A stretch of 64,000 nt of DNA, from the NCBI RefSeq assembly GCF_004054195.1, contig NZ_SBIW01000006.1:317653-381652 (forward strand). The letters are read 5' to 3'. The notes beneath the pieces are model-generated. The model was not told the DNA's origin. It was given only the letters and a program-made list of their open reading frames with translations, and did no database searches. The translations under genes were made by a program, and so were the position numbers. Below, piece by piece: positions 8,088-16,860 of this stretch. This DNA comes from Mucilaginibacter gilvus (GTDB taxonomy: Bacteria > Bacteroidota > Bacteroidia > Sphingobacteriales > Sphingobacteriaceae). Each line of letters begins with the position of its first letter. Positions within the stretch are counted from its first letter, which is position 1.

Positions 8088-9308
8088 CTATTTAAACCTT
8101 ATGGCCTTCACCGGCGAGATGCGGCTAACCAGCATACTCGGCACAATTAATACCAGCAGGCATACCACAAGCGTACCTATATTTAACAGTATCACATCGC
8201 TCAGCTCGAATTGAATAGGTACGAACGTCATGTAATAACTCGCCTGGTCGAGTTTAAAAAAGTGGGTAGTTTGCTGAAAGTAGCCTACCCCCAGGCCAAG
8301 TAAATTGCCCAGCAGCAACCCTATCCCTATCAGGTACGCTGCGTTATAAAGAAAAACCTTTTGTATAACCCAATTGCGTGCCCCTATGGCTTTAAACAAA
8401 CCTATCATGGCCGTCCGTTCCAGTATCATGATCAGCAGGGCCGATATCATATTAATAACCGCCACTATGGTCATCAAAACCAGCATTACTACAATATTTA
8501 CATCCAGCAGGCCCATCCATTCAAATATGGCTGGGTAATTCTCAAATACCGTGTACGATTTTAGCAGGATAGGTAATTTGTTATCGATCCAGTTGGCGGT
8601 TGAGGTTATCCCGTCAAAATCGGCCACCCGCACTTCATAGCCGCCAATTTCACCTTTGTTCCAATCGTTAAGGCGCTTTATCAGGTTAATATCACCTATG
8701 ATAAAGGTTTTATCCACCTCATCCACACCGATGCTAAAAATGCCTTTTATGGTTAGTTTTCGCCTGCGCGGGGTCTCTTGTATAAAGTAGATGATGAGGT
8801 CGTCCCCTACCTTTAATTTGAGGCGGTTGGCAGTTACCTGCGATATCATCACCTGTTTCATGGCTTCGGCGCTGTCCCTGAAATCCATCACGCTGCCGGC
8901 TACCAGTGCCTCTTTAATATATTTCCAGTCGTAACTTTTATCAACGCCCTTCATCACCACTCCTTCTATTTCGCTGTTGGCCTTAATAATTCCCGGCTTG
9001 GTAGCATAGGGGTTTATGGCTGTTACGTGTTTATTGGCTTTTAGCTTTGGGATGAGACCGGCATTTGGGATAAAGGAGGAATTTTCGTAAGAATTGTTAA
9101 GGTCGGATTTTACGATCTGCACATCACCCGCAAAGCCGCGAACTTTTTCGCGGATCTCCTGTTTAAATCCTTCAATAACGGCTACCGAAAGTATCATCAC
9201 CCCAAGCCCCAGCATAATGCCAATAATAGCTATGCGTACAATTAATTTTGAAAATGTACGCTTACTCTTTAATGTAATGCGGCTTGATATAAAACGGGCG
9301 AAACTCAA
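8088..9308 (-). CDS. ABC transporter permease, FtsX/LolC-E type
   Basis: Inner-membrane permease of the MacB/LolC/FtsX superfamily. From the TTG at 9308 it is 406 residues. One helix near the N-terminus (IVRIAIIGIMLGLGVMILSV) is followed by a large periplasmic domain (VRGFAGDVQI, KVGDDLIIYF), then three C-terminal helices (VVMLVLMTIVAVINMISALL, YLIGIGLLLGNLLGLGVGYF, LNIGTLVVCLLVLIVPSML) and the terminal SRISPVKAIRFK, typical of the family. No ATPase or partner permease is adjacent. The frame could start at a TTG at 9359, but a TATTTG promoter-like sequence lies inside that extension and LSFARFISSRI is the usual family start. A lipoprotein-release role is plausible but not proven. Confidence 0.85.
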   Translation of the reverse strand: MSFARFISSRITLKSKRTFSKLIVRIAIIGIMLGLGVMILSVAVIEGFKQEIREKVRGFAGDVQIVKSDLNNSYENSSFIPNAGLIPKLKANKHVTAINPYATKPGIIKANSEIEGVVMKGVDKSYDWKYIKEALVAGSVMDFRDSAEAMKQVMISQVTANRLKLKVGDDLIIYFIQETPRRRKLTIKGIFSIGVDEVDKTFIIGDINLIKRLNDWNKGEIGGYEVRVADFDGITSTANWIDNKLPILLKSYTVFENYPAIFEWMGLLDVNIVVMLVLMTIVAVINMISALLIMILERTAMIGLFKAIGARNWVIQKVFLYNAAYLIGIGLLLGNLLGLGVGYFQQTTHFFKLDQASYYMTFVPIQFELSDVILLNIGTLVVCLLVLIVPSMLVSRISPVKAIRFK

Positions 9309-9393
9309 TGCTGAATGATTTTTGTACCTTCGCAAATATGCGTTTTTAAGGTTAAACAAGCCGCTTTTAAATTTGCTTTAAGTTGATAAATTT

Positions 9394-10623
9394 ATGATGA
9401 GGATAAAAATACTGCTACCCGCCGCCCTTATTTGCTGCCTGTTTTTCACCTGCGACAACCTAGCGCAAACGCCCAAAAGGCAGCATAAACTGGCCATTAA
9501 AAAAATGGTGCCACCGATTACCCCCGCCGCCGACCAGGTACCCGTTTACCTCGATTATTTAAAAGGCAAAAATATTGGGATGCTGGTAAACCAAACATCA
9601 GTTATCGGCCCAAAAAAAATACCTGTTGTTGATAGTCTGCTGAAACTGGGCGTCGCGGTGAAAAAGATCTTCGGGCCCGAGCACGGCTTTAGAGGTAATG
9701 CCAGCGATGGCGCTACCATTAACGACAGCAAAGACCCTGTAACAGGCTTGCCCGCCATTTCGCTATACGGCAAACACTACAAACCAACACCCGGTGATCT
9801 GAAAGGCATCAACCTGATGATATTTGACGTACAGGATGTTGGTACGCGTTTTTACACCTATATATCTACCCTGCATTACGTAATGGAGGCCTGCGCCGAA
9901 AACAACATCGAACTAATGATACTGGACAGGCCAAACCCCAACGGCTATTTTGTGGACGGACCAACGCTGGATACCGCCTTCCGCTCCTTTGTTGGAATGC
10001 ACCCCATCCCGGTAGTACACGGCATGACGATTGCCGAATACGCCCAGATGATAAACGGTGAGGGCTGGTTGAAGAACAAAGTACAATGCAAGCTCAAAAT
10101 AGTTAAGGTGGCTTATTACACACACGATAAACCATACAAGTTACCGGTTAGTCCATCGCCAAACTTAAATTCTGATCAGTCTGTTTTGCTTTACCCGCAC
10201 ATCTGTTTTTTTGAGGGTACCAATATTAGTTTGGGCCGGGGGACTATGGATCCTTTCCAGGTGCTGGGCAGTCCGCTGCTAAAGGGGAAATACAGTTTTT
10301 CGTTTAAACCGGTGAGTATCCCGGGAATGAGCGATAATCCACCCTTAAAAGACCAACTTTGTTATGGAATTAGCTTAAAAGATTACAATACCGACACCCT
10401 AAGGCAACAGAAAAAGCTTAACTTAGCGTGGCTGATCAATTTTTATAAAGCGTACCCTGATAAGGAACACTTTTTTATAGCATACTTCAACAAACTTGCC
10501 GGCAGCGAAACGCTTAAAAAGCAAATTATTGCCGGTAAAACGGAGGCTGAAATAAGAGAAAGCTGGGAGCCTGCCCTATCAAATTTCAAGGCAACACGCA
10601 GCAAATACCTGCTGTACAAATAG
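9394..10623 (+). CDS. namZ: DUF1343 exo-beta-N-acetylmuramidase (NamZ-like)
   Basis: NamZ-type enzyme, which releases terminal MurNAc from peptidoglycan fragments for recycling. The 409-residue product has an N-terminal signal with a possible lipobox (CCLFFTC). Family motifs are clear: IGMLVNQTSVIG, the catalytic-site region FGPEHGFRG, FDVQDVGTRFYTYISTLHYV, MILDRPNPNGY and PVVHGMTIAEYA. It is divergent from the FtsX-type permease. Two adjacent ATGs (9394, 9397) are possible starts. Family assignment is firm; enzymatic activity is by analogy to the Bacteroidota NamZ studied in Tannerella. Confidence 0.88.
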   Translation: MMRIKILLPAALICCLFFTCDNLAQTPKRQHKLAIKKMVPPITPAADQVPVYLDYLKGKNIGMLVNQTSVIGPKKIPVVDSLLKLGVAVKKIFGPEHGFRGNASDGATINDSKDPVTGLPAISLYGKHYKPTPGDLKGINLMIFDVQDVGTRFYTYISTLHYVMEACAENNIELMILDRPNPNGYFVDGPTLDTAFRSFVGMHPIPVVHGMTIAEYAQMINGEGWLKNKVQCKLKIVKVAYYTHDKPYKLPVSPSPNLNSDQSVLLYPHICFFEGTNISLGRGTMDPFQVLGSPLLKGKYSFSFKPVSIPGMSDNPPLKDQLCYGISLKDYNTDTLRQQKKLNLAWLINFYKAYPDKEHFFIAYFNKLAGSETLKKQIIAGKTEAEIRESWEPALSNFKATRSKYLLYK

Positions 10624-10695
10624 CAGCCGCGGTTGAACACCGTAACGCTATTAGGCTCTTTTTTATTTTTACGCTAAATCTTAATCTACAAGCAG

Positions 10696-11613
10696 ATGAG
10701 AATAATTTTTATGGGTACCCCCCAGTTTGCCGTTGCGTCGCTCGATGCCTTAATAACCGCCGGTTGCGATGTTGTTGCCGTTATTACCGCCCCCGATAAA
10801 CCCGCTGGCCGTGGCCAAAAAGTAAACGAATCTGCCGTTAAACAATATGCTGTAGCAAATCATTTAAAAGTGCTTCAGCCCGAGAAATTAAAGAACCCCG
10901 ATTTTTTAAAAGAACTGGAAGCCCTGAAAGCCGATCTGCAGGTAGTGGTTGCCTTCCGGATGCTGCCCGAAGTGGTTTGGAATATGCCCTCAAAAGGCAC
11001 CATTAACCTGCACGCCTCCTTACTGCCGCAGTACCGGGGTGCCGCGCCTATTAACTGGGCTATCATCAATGGCGAAAAAGAAAGCGGCGTAACCACGTTT
11101 TTTCTTACGCATGATATTGATACCGGGCATATCCTATTCACCGAAAAAGTAACCCTTAAAGGCACCGAAACCGCCGGAGACCTGCACGACTGGCTGATGA
11201 ACAAGGGCGCAGGCCTACTGGTAAAAACCGTAAAAGGTATAGAAAGCGGCCGTTACAGCCAGCACCCGCAGGACCATTTTACAGAAGGCGTTACCCTGAA
11301 ACACGCACCAAAATTATTTAAAGAAGATTGCCTGGTAGATTTTAACCAGCCCGCCGAAAAGGTATATAATCTTATCCGTGGTTTAAGTCCCTCGCCTACC
11401 GCCTACACTACCATCAACGATAAAGTGCTGAAAATTTATAACGCTACCTTTGAGGTAACCGAACCTGGCGTATCTGCCGGGGCCTTTGTTACCGATAACA
11501 AAACCCGTTTAAGGTTTGCCACCAAAAACGGCTACGTAAGTGTTACCGATGTGCAGTTGGAAGGTAAAAAACGCATGGGTATTGAGGAGTTTTTGCGGGG
11601 GAATAAGTTTTAA
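10696..11613 (+). CDS. fmt: Methionyl-tRNA formyltransferase
   Basis: Formylates initiator Met-tRNA using 10-formyl-THF. At 305 residues it matches the usual length (about 310). The N-terminal Rossmann domain has MGTPQFAVASLDAL and the catalytic residues N104 and H106 in TINLHASLLPQYRGAAPINW, with D142 in THDIDTGHI. The C-terminal tRNA-binding domain follows (NLIRGLSPSPTAYTTI). Separated by 72 bp from namZ and by 8 bp from the next small gene, with which it may be cotranscribed. Firm call. Confidence 0.97.
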   Translation: MRIIFMGTPQFAVASLDALITAGCDVVAVITAPDKPAGRGQKVNESAVKQYAVANHLKVLQPEKLKNPDFLKELEALKADLQVVVAFRMLPEVVWNMPSKGTINLHASLLPQYRGAAPINWAIINGEKESGVTTFFLTHDIDTGHILFTEKVTLKGTETAGDLHDWLMNKGAGLLVKTVKGIESGRYSQHPQDHFTEGVTLKHAPKLFKEDCLVDFNQPAEKVYNLIRGLSPSPTAYTTINDKVLKIYNATFEVTEPGVSAGAFVTDNKTRLRFATKNGYVSVTDVQLEGKKRMGIEEFLRGNKF

Positions 11614-11621
11614 CTTTTGTT

Positions 11622-12292
11622 ATGAGACAATGGATAGCTGTCATTCTATTTATTGCGCTGTCTGTGAAAGGCTATTCTCAGACCAATACCGACTCATTAA
11701 TTAAAACACTGGTTAGTGCGGCTTACAAAGAAATTGTGAACCCGAAAGCTAAATTCTACTACCTATATGAAAAAGGTGAAAGTTTAAATTCTGATGATTG
11801 GGATATCTACGAATTTAAAAACGAAAAAGAGCGGCTGGCAGACGTTCCGTTGGACGAATTAATTGCATTAATAAAAACAGATACAACATCCATCGATTGG
11901 AAGAATTATAATTTGGCAAATGCCAGATGCCTGAAAAAGCCACTATATAAATATAGCTACAGCTACAAAATAAGTAACATTGTAAGTTATACTACACCCG
12001 ATTCTGTTATTAATAAATTAATGGATAATGGCATTATACCTGTTATTCCTACAAAAAAAACATGTCGGAAAAACAGATGGCTATCGCGCAAAAAAAAGGC
12101 GAGGAACGATATGAAAATTATATACCGCTTGAAGGAAAACAGTTCTACAACTTTAGCAAACCGGTTTTTTCTAAAAAACTTGATTATGCCATTATCGGCT
12201 TAAATAGAAGCGACCAAGGCTTTGTTTGTATTTTCAAGTTAGTTGATGGAAAATGGGTAAGGAGATTCAGTTTCTCGCGCTGGGCTGTGTAA
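11622..12292 (+). pseudogene. Secreted hypothetical protein split by a frameshift at an A8 run
   Basis: The frame opening at 11622 encodes a signal peptide (AVILFIALSVKGYSQ) and a lysine-rich domain with no family I recognise. At the A8 run 12053-12060 sense shifts: the original frame degenerates to a Lys/Arg-rich tail, while the -1 frame continues sensibly as NMSEKQMAIAQKKGEERYEN to FSRWAV, ending at 12292. Nine A residues would restore one continuous protein of about 223 residues. This may be a homopolymer sequencing error, a phase-variable tract, ribosomal slippage or true decay. It starts 8 bp after fmt. Confidence 0.7.
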
Positions 12293-12356
12293 TTTAACAC
12301 GCTCTTCAGCTTCCATTTGCATCCAAAACCTTACTTTTGCCGTTTATTTTTCTACC

Positions 12357-13151
12357 ATGACCGAACTGGACGCAAGAATTACACAGCTAAAACACGAAAT
12401 CGAACCGCTCCGCGGGCAACTCATTGCACACGAGCTTTACCATAACATTAATACCGTTGAGGATCTGCACATCTTTATGCAGCACCACATATTTGCCGTA
12501 TGGGATTTTATGTCGCTACTGAAAGCCCTTCAGCAAAATTTAACCTGCACTACTCTGCCCTGGATGCCCGTTGGCAATGCCAATACCCGCTATCTTATCA
12601 ACGAGATAGTTACCGGCGAAGAAAGCGATGTGGACCATACCGGCGAACGTATCAGCCATTTCGAATTATATTTAAAAGCGATGGAACAGGCGGGATGTGA
12701 TGCCTCGGCTATACTTTCTTTATTTGAGCAATTAAGCATCTATCCAAATGTAATTGACGCTTTAGCGAATGCCGAGATGCCTGTCGCCGCCCGCGAATTT
12801 GTAAGTCACACCTTTGATGTGATAGGTGCCGGTAAAAGCCATCTTACAGCCGCTGTGTTCACATTCGGTCGCGAAGACCTGATCCCGGGCATGTTTATAG
12901 AGATGGTTAAGAAACTTAACGGCCAGCTACCCGGCAAAGTAGATATTCTGCTTTACTACCTGGAGCGCCATATTGAAGTAGATGGTGACCACCACTCCCA
13001 GCTCGCCTACCAAATGACAGCCGAACTTTGCGGCAACGATGATAGCAAATGGGCAGAAGCAACGCAGGCTGTTAAAGCTGCATTGCAGGCAAGGTTAGCT
13101 TTATGGGATCGGATATTGGCAGGAATAAAAGAAGAGGTTGTGGAAGGGTAA
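12357..13151 (+). CDS. DUF3050 protein (heme-oxygenase/TENA-like fold)
   Basis: 264-residue DUF3050 protein. Recognisable blocks are [60 protein letters not shown] and [18 protein letters not shown]. The family is all-helical, and the spaced His and Glu residues (H-HH-E-H-DGDHH) suggest a metal-binding oxygenase-like site as in heme-oxygenase-fold enzymes; substrate unknown. It is monocistronic by spacing and followed by a dispersed repeat. The family call is confident; activity is inference. Confidence 0.85.
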   Translation: MTELDARITQLKHEIEPLRGQLIAHELYHNINTVEDLHIFMQHHIFAVWDFMSLLKALQQNLTCTTLPWMPVGNANTRYLINEIVTGEESDVDHTGERISHFELYLKAMEQAGCDASAILSLFEQLSIYPNVIDALANAEMPVAAREFVSHTFDVIGAGKSHLTAAVFTFGREDLIPGMFIEMVKKLNGQLPGKVDILLYYLERHIEVDGDHHSQLAYQMTAELCGNDDSKWAEATQAVKAALQARLALWDRILAGIKEEVVEG

Positions 13152-13159
13152 ATTTCCTG

Positions 13160-13339
13160 CACCATTTCATTTCGAACGAAGCGCAGCGATGAGAACTATC
13201 TCTTGACCGAAGGGAAAAAATCTTGTACGCTGTGCCTGTTGACGCCCTGCCTGTATCCTACCTGCATAGTTTGGATGCATGGCCTCTAAGATTTCTCCTC
13301 GCCCGCCTGCTCCTACCCAGCCCGCTCATCGAAATGACA
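13160..13339. repeat. Dispersed repeat with TGTCATTTCGA-like ends (copy 1)
   Basis: Begins with TTTCATTTCGA near 13163 and ends TCGAAATGACA at 13329-13339, which are near-perfect inverted termini. It shares GCTCATCGAAATGACA, GCATGGC and CTCGCCCGCC-type blocks in the same order with the copy at 48358-48523. It occupies the whole gap between DUF3050 and the aminotransferase. Confidence 0.6.
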
Positions 13340-13365
13340 TAAAGGGCGGTAAGGACTGGTAATAT

Positions 13366-14202
13366 CTACAACTTATTCAACTCATCCATCAAGCCTTTAC
13401 TTACCCGGTTAAAATAGCGCTTTACGCCGTAACCCATTACCCATTGGATGCCGCTGGTGGCGTTGGTTAAAAATACCTCGTCGGCTTCGTTTAATATTTC
13501 AGGATTTATTTGGGCCTCGGTGACGGGGATATCGTTATCCTGGGCAAGTTTTATCACCACCTGCCGCATTACACCTTCTACGCAGCCCTCGCTAAGCGCC
13601 GGGGTGTACAGGTGGTTTTGGTACCACACAAAAATATTGGCGGCACCTGCTTCGCATAAAAAGCCGTTCGCATTCAGTAAAAAAACTTCATCCAGCTTGT
13701 TTTGCTGTTTAAAAAGTCCCGCCATTACATACAGCAACGAATTACAGGTTTTTATGGTGGATAGGTAATTCAGTGGTTTCGGCAATTCGCTATAGATATC
13801 CATGATCAGCCCGCGCTCGTTCAAAAAATAGCGGGGCTCATCCAGCGGGCTTATTTCCAGGCAAAAGCCCATTTTATTTTGAGTAGGTGTATATAAGCCT
13901 TCCGCCTCGCGGTAAACGGTGAGGCGGACCCGGCCATGGCGAATTTTATTGCGGCGACCAAGCTGCTCCACCTGTTCGCGCAGAAACCAGGTGTCAGCTT
14001 GCGAATAGCCATCTATTTTTAGCGCCTTCATTCCGCGCTGCAGGCGCTCGGCGTGCAGTTCGGCAAATTGCAGTTTGCCCTTCATCAGGCGCATGCTCTC
14101 AAACAGGCCGTCGCCATACTTAAAACCACGGTTGGCAATGGTAAGTAATATGCTATCCTCAGGGAGTATTTCGCCGTTAAAATTGATGTACCTGGCAGAC
14201 AT
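13366..14202 (-). CDS. Class IV aminotransferase, likely 4-amino-4-deoxychorismate lyase (PabC-like)
   Basis: PLP enzyme of fold type IV. From the ATG at 14202 it is 278 residues. The hallmark RGFKYGDGLFESMRL (about 25-39) and the PLP Lys K151 in STIKTCNSLLYV are present, as is the phosphate/cofactor loop NANGFLCEAGAANIFVW. Length fits PabC or D-amino-acid aminotransferases better than branched-chain ones. A PIKGT-type PabB lies at 25.2 kb, so a folate role is plausible. The frame runs further upstream, but that part is a low-complexity TCTCACATC-type repeat. The exact substrate cannot be fixed by sequence. Confidence 0.82.
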   Translation of the reverse strand: MSARYINFNGEILPEDSILLTIANRGFKYGDGLFESMRLMKGKLQFAELHAERLQRGMKALKIDGYSQADTWFLREQVEQLGRRNKIRHGRVRLTVYREAEGLYTPTQNKMGFCLEISPLDEPRYFLNERGLIMDIYSELPKPLNYLSTIKTCNSLLYVMAGLFKQQNKLDEVFLLNANGFLCEAGAANIFVWYQNHLYTPALSEGCVEGVMRQVVIKLAQDNDIPVTEAQINPEILNEADEVFLTNATSGIQWVMGYGVKRYFNRVSKGLMDELNKL

Positions 14203-14381
14203 GGGCAGATTTGAGATATTAGATGTGAGATGTGAGATTAGCTCCCGTGACATGTATAGGTCTTGCGATATTAGTTTCAAGACAAGCTTCCTTTATTAAC
14301 ATTCGCAAACTTAAAAAATTATCAAATTATTACCTTTTATTTTGGCATCAACCGATAATAATGCAGCTTTTTTCTCATATC

Positions 14382-15428
14382 TCAATTCTCATTTCTAATA
14401 TCTGTTGCGCTGTACTTGCGCCACTTTTCTAAAACAGTTTCAAAATCAAGCGGTAAGGGTGCTTCAAAATAAATATCTTTTTTTAGGGAGGGCTGCAAAA
14501 AGCCCAGCGACTGCGCATGTAAGGCCTGCCGCGGCATTATCTCGAAACAATTTTCTACAAACTGGCGGTATTTGCTAAACACCGTTCCCTTTAAAATTTT
14601 ATCACCGCCGTACATGGCATCGCTAAACAAGGGATGCCCTATGTGCCGCATATGCGCGCGGATCTGGTGCGTACGGCCGGTTTCCAGCTTGCATTCTATC
14701 AGGGTGACATAACCCATGCGTTCCAGCACTTTGTAGTGTGTAACGGCCCATTTGCCCTTCTCCGGATCATCGTAGATGGACATTACGCGGCGGTCGTTTA
14801 CACTGCGGCCAATATAACCAGTCACGGTGCCGTCCTCCGCAATATCTCCCCATGCCAGTGCAAGGTATCTGCGATTGATGGTATGATCGTAAAATTGCTT
14901 GGCCAGGTAATTCATGCTGCGCTCATTCTTGCTGATGAGTAGCAGGCCCGATGTATCTTTATCAATGCGATGCACCAATCCCGGGCGGCCATCGTTCCCC
15001 GGCAGGGTTGGTAATTGCTGAAAATGGTATACCAGCGCGTTCACCAGCGTGCCGGTATAGTTATTATAGCCAGGATGCACCACCATGCCGGCTTCCTTAT
15101 TCACAATAAGCACGTCGTTATCTTCGTAAACAATATTGATGGGCAGGTTTTCGGGGTAAACTTTGGTATCGCGTGGCGGGTGTGGCAGCACAACGGAGAT
15201 CACGTCCATTGGTTTAACCTTGTAGCTGGCCTTGACAGGCTTATCGTTTAGGAGCACATTACCCGCTTCGATAGCATTCTGGATGCGATTGCGCGACGCG
15301 TTCTCCACGCGGTGCATTAAAAATTTATCAATCCGCAACAGCGATTGCCCCTTATCAACCACCACGCGCAAGTGTTCAAACAAATCCTGCTCGTCGCTTT
15401 CTAATAATTGGGTGTCCTCTATCGCCAT
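14382..15428 (-). CDS. RluA/RluD family 23S rRNA pseudouridine synthase
   Basis: 348-residue pseudouridine synthase with an N-terminal S4 RNA-binding domain (LLRIDKFLMHRVENASRNRI, about 33-52) and a RluA-type catalytic domain. The catalytic Asp is in LVHRIDKDTSGLLLISK. TGRTHQIRAHMRHIGHPLFS is the other conserved block. It most resembles RluD, which modifies helix 69 of 23S rRNA, but RluC is not excluded. The start at 15428 is supported by a TACTTTTG promoter element 4 nt upstream. Divergent from the desulfhydrase gene. Confidence 0.92.
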   Translation of the reverse strand: MAIEDTQLLESDEQDLFEHLRVVVDKGQSLLRIDKFLMHRVENASRNRIQNAIEAGNVLLNDKPVKASYKVKPMDVISVVLPHPPRDTKVYPENLPINIVYEDNDVLIVNKEAGMVVHPGYNNYTGTLVNALVYHFQQLPTLPGNDGRPGLVHRIDKDTSGLLLISKNERSMNYLAKQFYDHTINRRYLALAWGDIAEDGTVTGYIGRSVNDRRVMSIYDDPEKGKWAVTHYKVLERMGYVTLIECKLETGRTHQIRAHMRHIGHPLFSDAMYGGDKILKGTVFSKYRQFVENCFEIMPRQALHAQSLGFLQPSLKKDIYFEAPLPLDFETVLEKWRKYSATDIRNEN

Positions 15429-15432
15429 GGCG

Positions 15433-15440
15433 CAAAAGTA
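15433..15440 (-). promoter_or_regulatory. TAnnTTTG -7 promoter element for the pseudouridine synthase
   Basis: TACTTTTG on the minus strand, then CGCC, then the ATG at 15428. Same spacing and same tetranucleotide as at the amidase gene. Confidence 0.6.
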
Positions 15441-15453
15441 AGAAAAAACAAAC

Positions 15454-15533
15454 CAAGCCCCCTAACCCCCTGAAGGGGGATTTTTCAATCTCGCAAATCA
15501 AAAGCTCTCCCTTCAGGGGGCTGGGGGGCTACT
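15454..15533. repeat. Inverted repeat of the CCCCCTGAAGGGGG type
   Basis: The left arm (15454-15479) reads AGCCCCCTAACCCCCTGAAG followed by GGGGA. The right arm (about 15507-15533) is its near-perfect reverse complement. It sits between divergent genes, close to both start codons. A half-unit of the same type (CCCCTTCAGGGGGTAGGGGC) is at 44381-44400. Confidence 0.7.
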
Positions 15534-15539
15534 TTTTTG

Positions 15540-15547
15540 TATTTTCG
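15540..15547 (+). promoter_or_regulatory. Near-consensus -7 element (TATTTTCG) for the desulfhydrase gene
   Basis: TATTTTCG, one mismatch from TAnnTTTG, 6 nt before the ATG at 15554. It is placed immediately after the inverted repeat. Confidence 0.4.
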
Positions 15548-15553
15548 CCCTCC

Positions 15554-16441
15554 ATGAGCATCCACCTCGATATCTATAGCCCTATCCAGCAAATTCATGA
15601 TGAATTATTTGCCGCAAAAGGAATCGAGGTTTTTATCAAACGCGATGATATGATTCATCCTCTTATATCGGGCAATAAATGGCGTAAGCTTAAATATATA
15701 CTACAAAAAGCGCGGGATGAGGCCAAAACCCAACTGGTAACCTTTGGCGGCGCGTACTCCAATCATTTGCTGGCCACCGCAGCAGTAGCGGCTAAATTCG
15801 GCTTCAACTCCACTGGTTTTGTGCGGGGCGAGGAAGTGCAGAACGATACCCTTTTTATGTGCCGCCTGCATGGCATGCAAATAATTTTCACCGACAGGGA
15901 CAGCTACCGCGATAAACCCGCCTTATTTACTCAATATTTCGGAGGCGATATTAACGCCTTTTTTATAGACGAGGGTGGAGCCTCCACCGAGGCAGCTAAA
16001 GGCTGTAGCGAACTGATTGGCGAACTTACCGAACCCTACCAGCACATCTTCTGTGCCTGCGGAACCGGCACCACCGCGGCGGGTTTGATAAACGGCATCG
16101 TGCAGCACCATTTAAACACCCGTTTTAACGCCATCTCCGTTTTTAAGAATGGTGGTTTTATAAAGGTCGAGATTGACAAATACCTAAGTTCGCCGGTTGA
16201 TTACGATCTGCACCTCCACTACCACTTCTGCGGATATGCCAAAACCACGCCGGACCTAATTGGTTTTATTAAACAATTTGTCGGCAAAACAGGGATTTTG
16301 ATTGAGCCTGTTTATACTGCCAAGATGATGTATGCTATATATGATCTGGCTGCAAAAGATCACTTCCAACCCGGCAGTCGTATCCTTGCCATCCACACCG
16401 GCGGGTTGTTGGGTTTATTGGGAATGAGGGAGAAGTTTTAG
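15554..16441 (+). CDS. ACC deaminase / D-cysteine desulfhydrase family PLP enzyme
   Basis: 295-residue fold-type II PLP enzyme. The PLP-binding Lys is K42 in SGNKWRKLKYIL, followed by FGGAYSNHLLATAA, the substrate-carboxylate loop, and the glycine-rich phosphate cup CACGTGTTAAGLINGI. The C-terminus ILAIHTGGLLGLLGM is also family-typical. The family includes ACC deaminase and D-cysteine desulfhydrase; the residues that separate them cannot be judged confidently here, and D-cysteine desulfhydrase-like activity is commoner in Bacteroidota. Divergent from the pseudouridine synthase. Confidence 0.87.
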   Translation: MSIHLDIYSPIQQIHDELFAAKGIEVFIKRDDMIHPLISGNKWRKLKYILQKARDEAKTQLVTFGGAYSNHLLATAAVAAKFGFNSTGFVRGEEVQNDTLFMCRLHGMQIIFTDRDSYRDKPALFTQYFGGDINAFFIDEGGASTEAAKGCSELIGELTEPYQHIFCACGTGTTAAGLINGIVQHHLNTRFNAISVFKNGGFIKVEIDKYLSSPVDYDLHLHYHFCGYAKTTPDLIGFIKQFVGKTGILIEPVYTAKMMYAIYDLAAKDHFQPGSRILAIHTGGLLGLLGMREKF

Positions 16442-16446
16442 GCTTT

Positions 16447-16717
16447 GGATGTGCAAATATGCAGATGAAAATCCGAACATCTCCTTGCATACTGCCTAAC
16501 CAAGACAAATTGTGTGGTGGGTCATGGTGAGCCTGTCGAACCATAGCGGGCTGGCCAACCGCCCGTCCTTCGACAAGCTCAGAATGACCCTACGCTCTTT
16601 GTCATTTCACCGTTCAGAGGCTCGCGGATTTAAAGGTTGCAAACACTATATAGCGAATCTCATAAAAACATCAATTTTCGGAGTAAAAAATCTGCACATC
16701 TGCATATTTTCACATCC
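16447..16717. repeat. Nested inverted repeats in a 419-bp gene-free gap
   Basis: Outer arms GGATGTGCAAATATGCAGAT (16447-16466) and ATCTGCATATTTTCACATCC (16698-16717) are inverted, 19/20 complementary. Inside lies a second pair, 16520-16540 (GGTCATGGTGAGCCTG start) and 16569-16589 (ends CTCAGAATGACC), complementary at 18 of 21, with a small CGGGC/GCCCG hairpin in its loop (16547-16565). No gene seen. These are typical dispersed intergenic repeats, one apparently inserted within another. Confidence 0.65.
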
Positions 16718-16812
16718 GCACATGCTATACTAATCGCCATTCCAGTACAAAAACTATGTTTAGCTAATTTAAAGTTACTTTTTCGTCAATCGGTTCAAAA
16801 ACCTTTAAATTA

Positions 16813-16841
16813 TTGTTATTTAGCCCTTTTTGTTAGATTTG
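16813..16841 (+). promoter_or_regulatory. Promoter of the lysine transaminase gene
   Basis: TTG at 16813-16815, 18-nt spacer, TAGATTTG at 16834-16841, then a 19-nt leader to the ATG at 16861. It fits the Bacteroidota TTG-N17-23-TAnnTTTG pattern. Confidence 0.6.
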
Positions 16842-16860
16842 TTAAAACTAAATTATACTT

